Origin: Serratia liquefaciens
GTDB lineage: Bacteria; Pseudomonadota; Gammaproteobacteria; Enterobacterales; Enterobacteriaceae
DNA: 37,500 nt
Assembly: GCA_012719855.1 (NCBI GenBank)
Contig: JAAXZN010000012.1
Span: 1 to 37,500, forward strand
Direction: 5' to 3'
Positions 37,428 to 37,500 of this stretch are shown here, one piece after another (within the stretch, counting starts at the first letter, position 1; every line of letters begins with the position of its first letter). Made by a program: the position numbers and the translations under genes. Below the pieces are notes generated by a model. It was not told where the DNA came from, did no database searches, and worked only from the letters and a program-made list of their open reading frames with translations.

Positions 37428-37500
37428 TTAATCCTGTAACAACTCCATTTGCTGTTCGTATTCTTGGTCCTTCTTATCCTGATACCTCACATAACGCCTG
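37428..37500 (-). CDS. C-terminal end of a probable IS200/IS605-family transposase (cut by window edge)
   Basis: The last 23 full codons of a frame entering from the right edge: RRYVRYQDKKDQEYEQQM and then ELLQD. The ending of a basic helix, YxxxQ and a short acidic tail is typical of Y1 TnpA transposases of IS200/IS605, but the catalytic HUH and tyrosine motifs lie outside the window. Position next to two hairpins supports the call. Confidence 0.5.
   Translation of the reverse strand, partial: RRYVRYQDKKDQEYEQQMELLQD

Overview
The window reads as chromosomal DNA of an enterobacterium, most likely a Serratia species (Yersiniaceae). Nearly every gene is a close relative of the Escherichia coli trp–cysB–tonB neighbourhood and lies in a similar order. 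As reported for Serratia, trpG and trpD are two separate genes rather than one fusion. No tRNA, rRNA or CRISPR array was seen. The genus call rests on gene content and order, and the species is not resolved.

Layout. 1-860: a BhsA-like periplasmic protein and an Arc-like ribbon-helix-helix protein. 861-7014: lapB-lapA (LPS assembly control), pgpB, ribA and acnA. 7296-12314: a tiny YmiA-like membrane peptide not called by length-based gene finding, an unrecognised conserved-looking protein, cysB and topA. 12741-16752: yciN, sohB, yciK, btuR and rluB. 16960-18264: two accessory genes not in the E. coli order. One is an alpha/beta-hydrolase-fold protein resembling the cofactor-free quinolone 2,4-dioxygenases, with alanine at the nucleophile position. 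The other is an exported Rap1a/Tai-like protein without a visible partner toxin. 18383-19939: yciO and trpH. 20077-26895: the complete tryptophan operon with TrpR operator, leader peptide and attenuator, then trpE-trpG-trpD-trpCF-trpB-trpA. 27075-32670: a BON lipoprotein, ompW with a perfect FNR site, a cysteine-cluster protein, yciC, a SulP transporter, yciB and yciA. 32753-36311: a nucleoside-use cassette inserted between yciA and tonB. It has a LacI-type regulator, a nucleoside hydrolase and a TsgA-like transporter, with two matching operator-like palindromes and a CRP-like site at the transporter promoter. 36372-37227: tonB with its terminator and Fur site. 37371-37500: hairpins and the end of a probable IS200/IS605 transposase cut by the window edge.

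Most of the window is ordinary core genome. The parts worth a second look are the quinolone-dioxygenase-like gene and its Rap1a/Tai-like neighbour, the self-contained nucleoside cassette with its operator pair and structured regulator leader, and the small YmiA-type gene upstream of acnA. I did not find a multi-gene system that I could confidently call new. All family assignments come from reading motifs and from remembered homologues; no database search was run.
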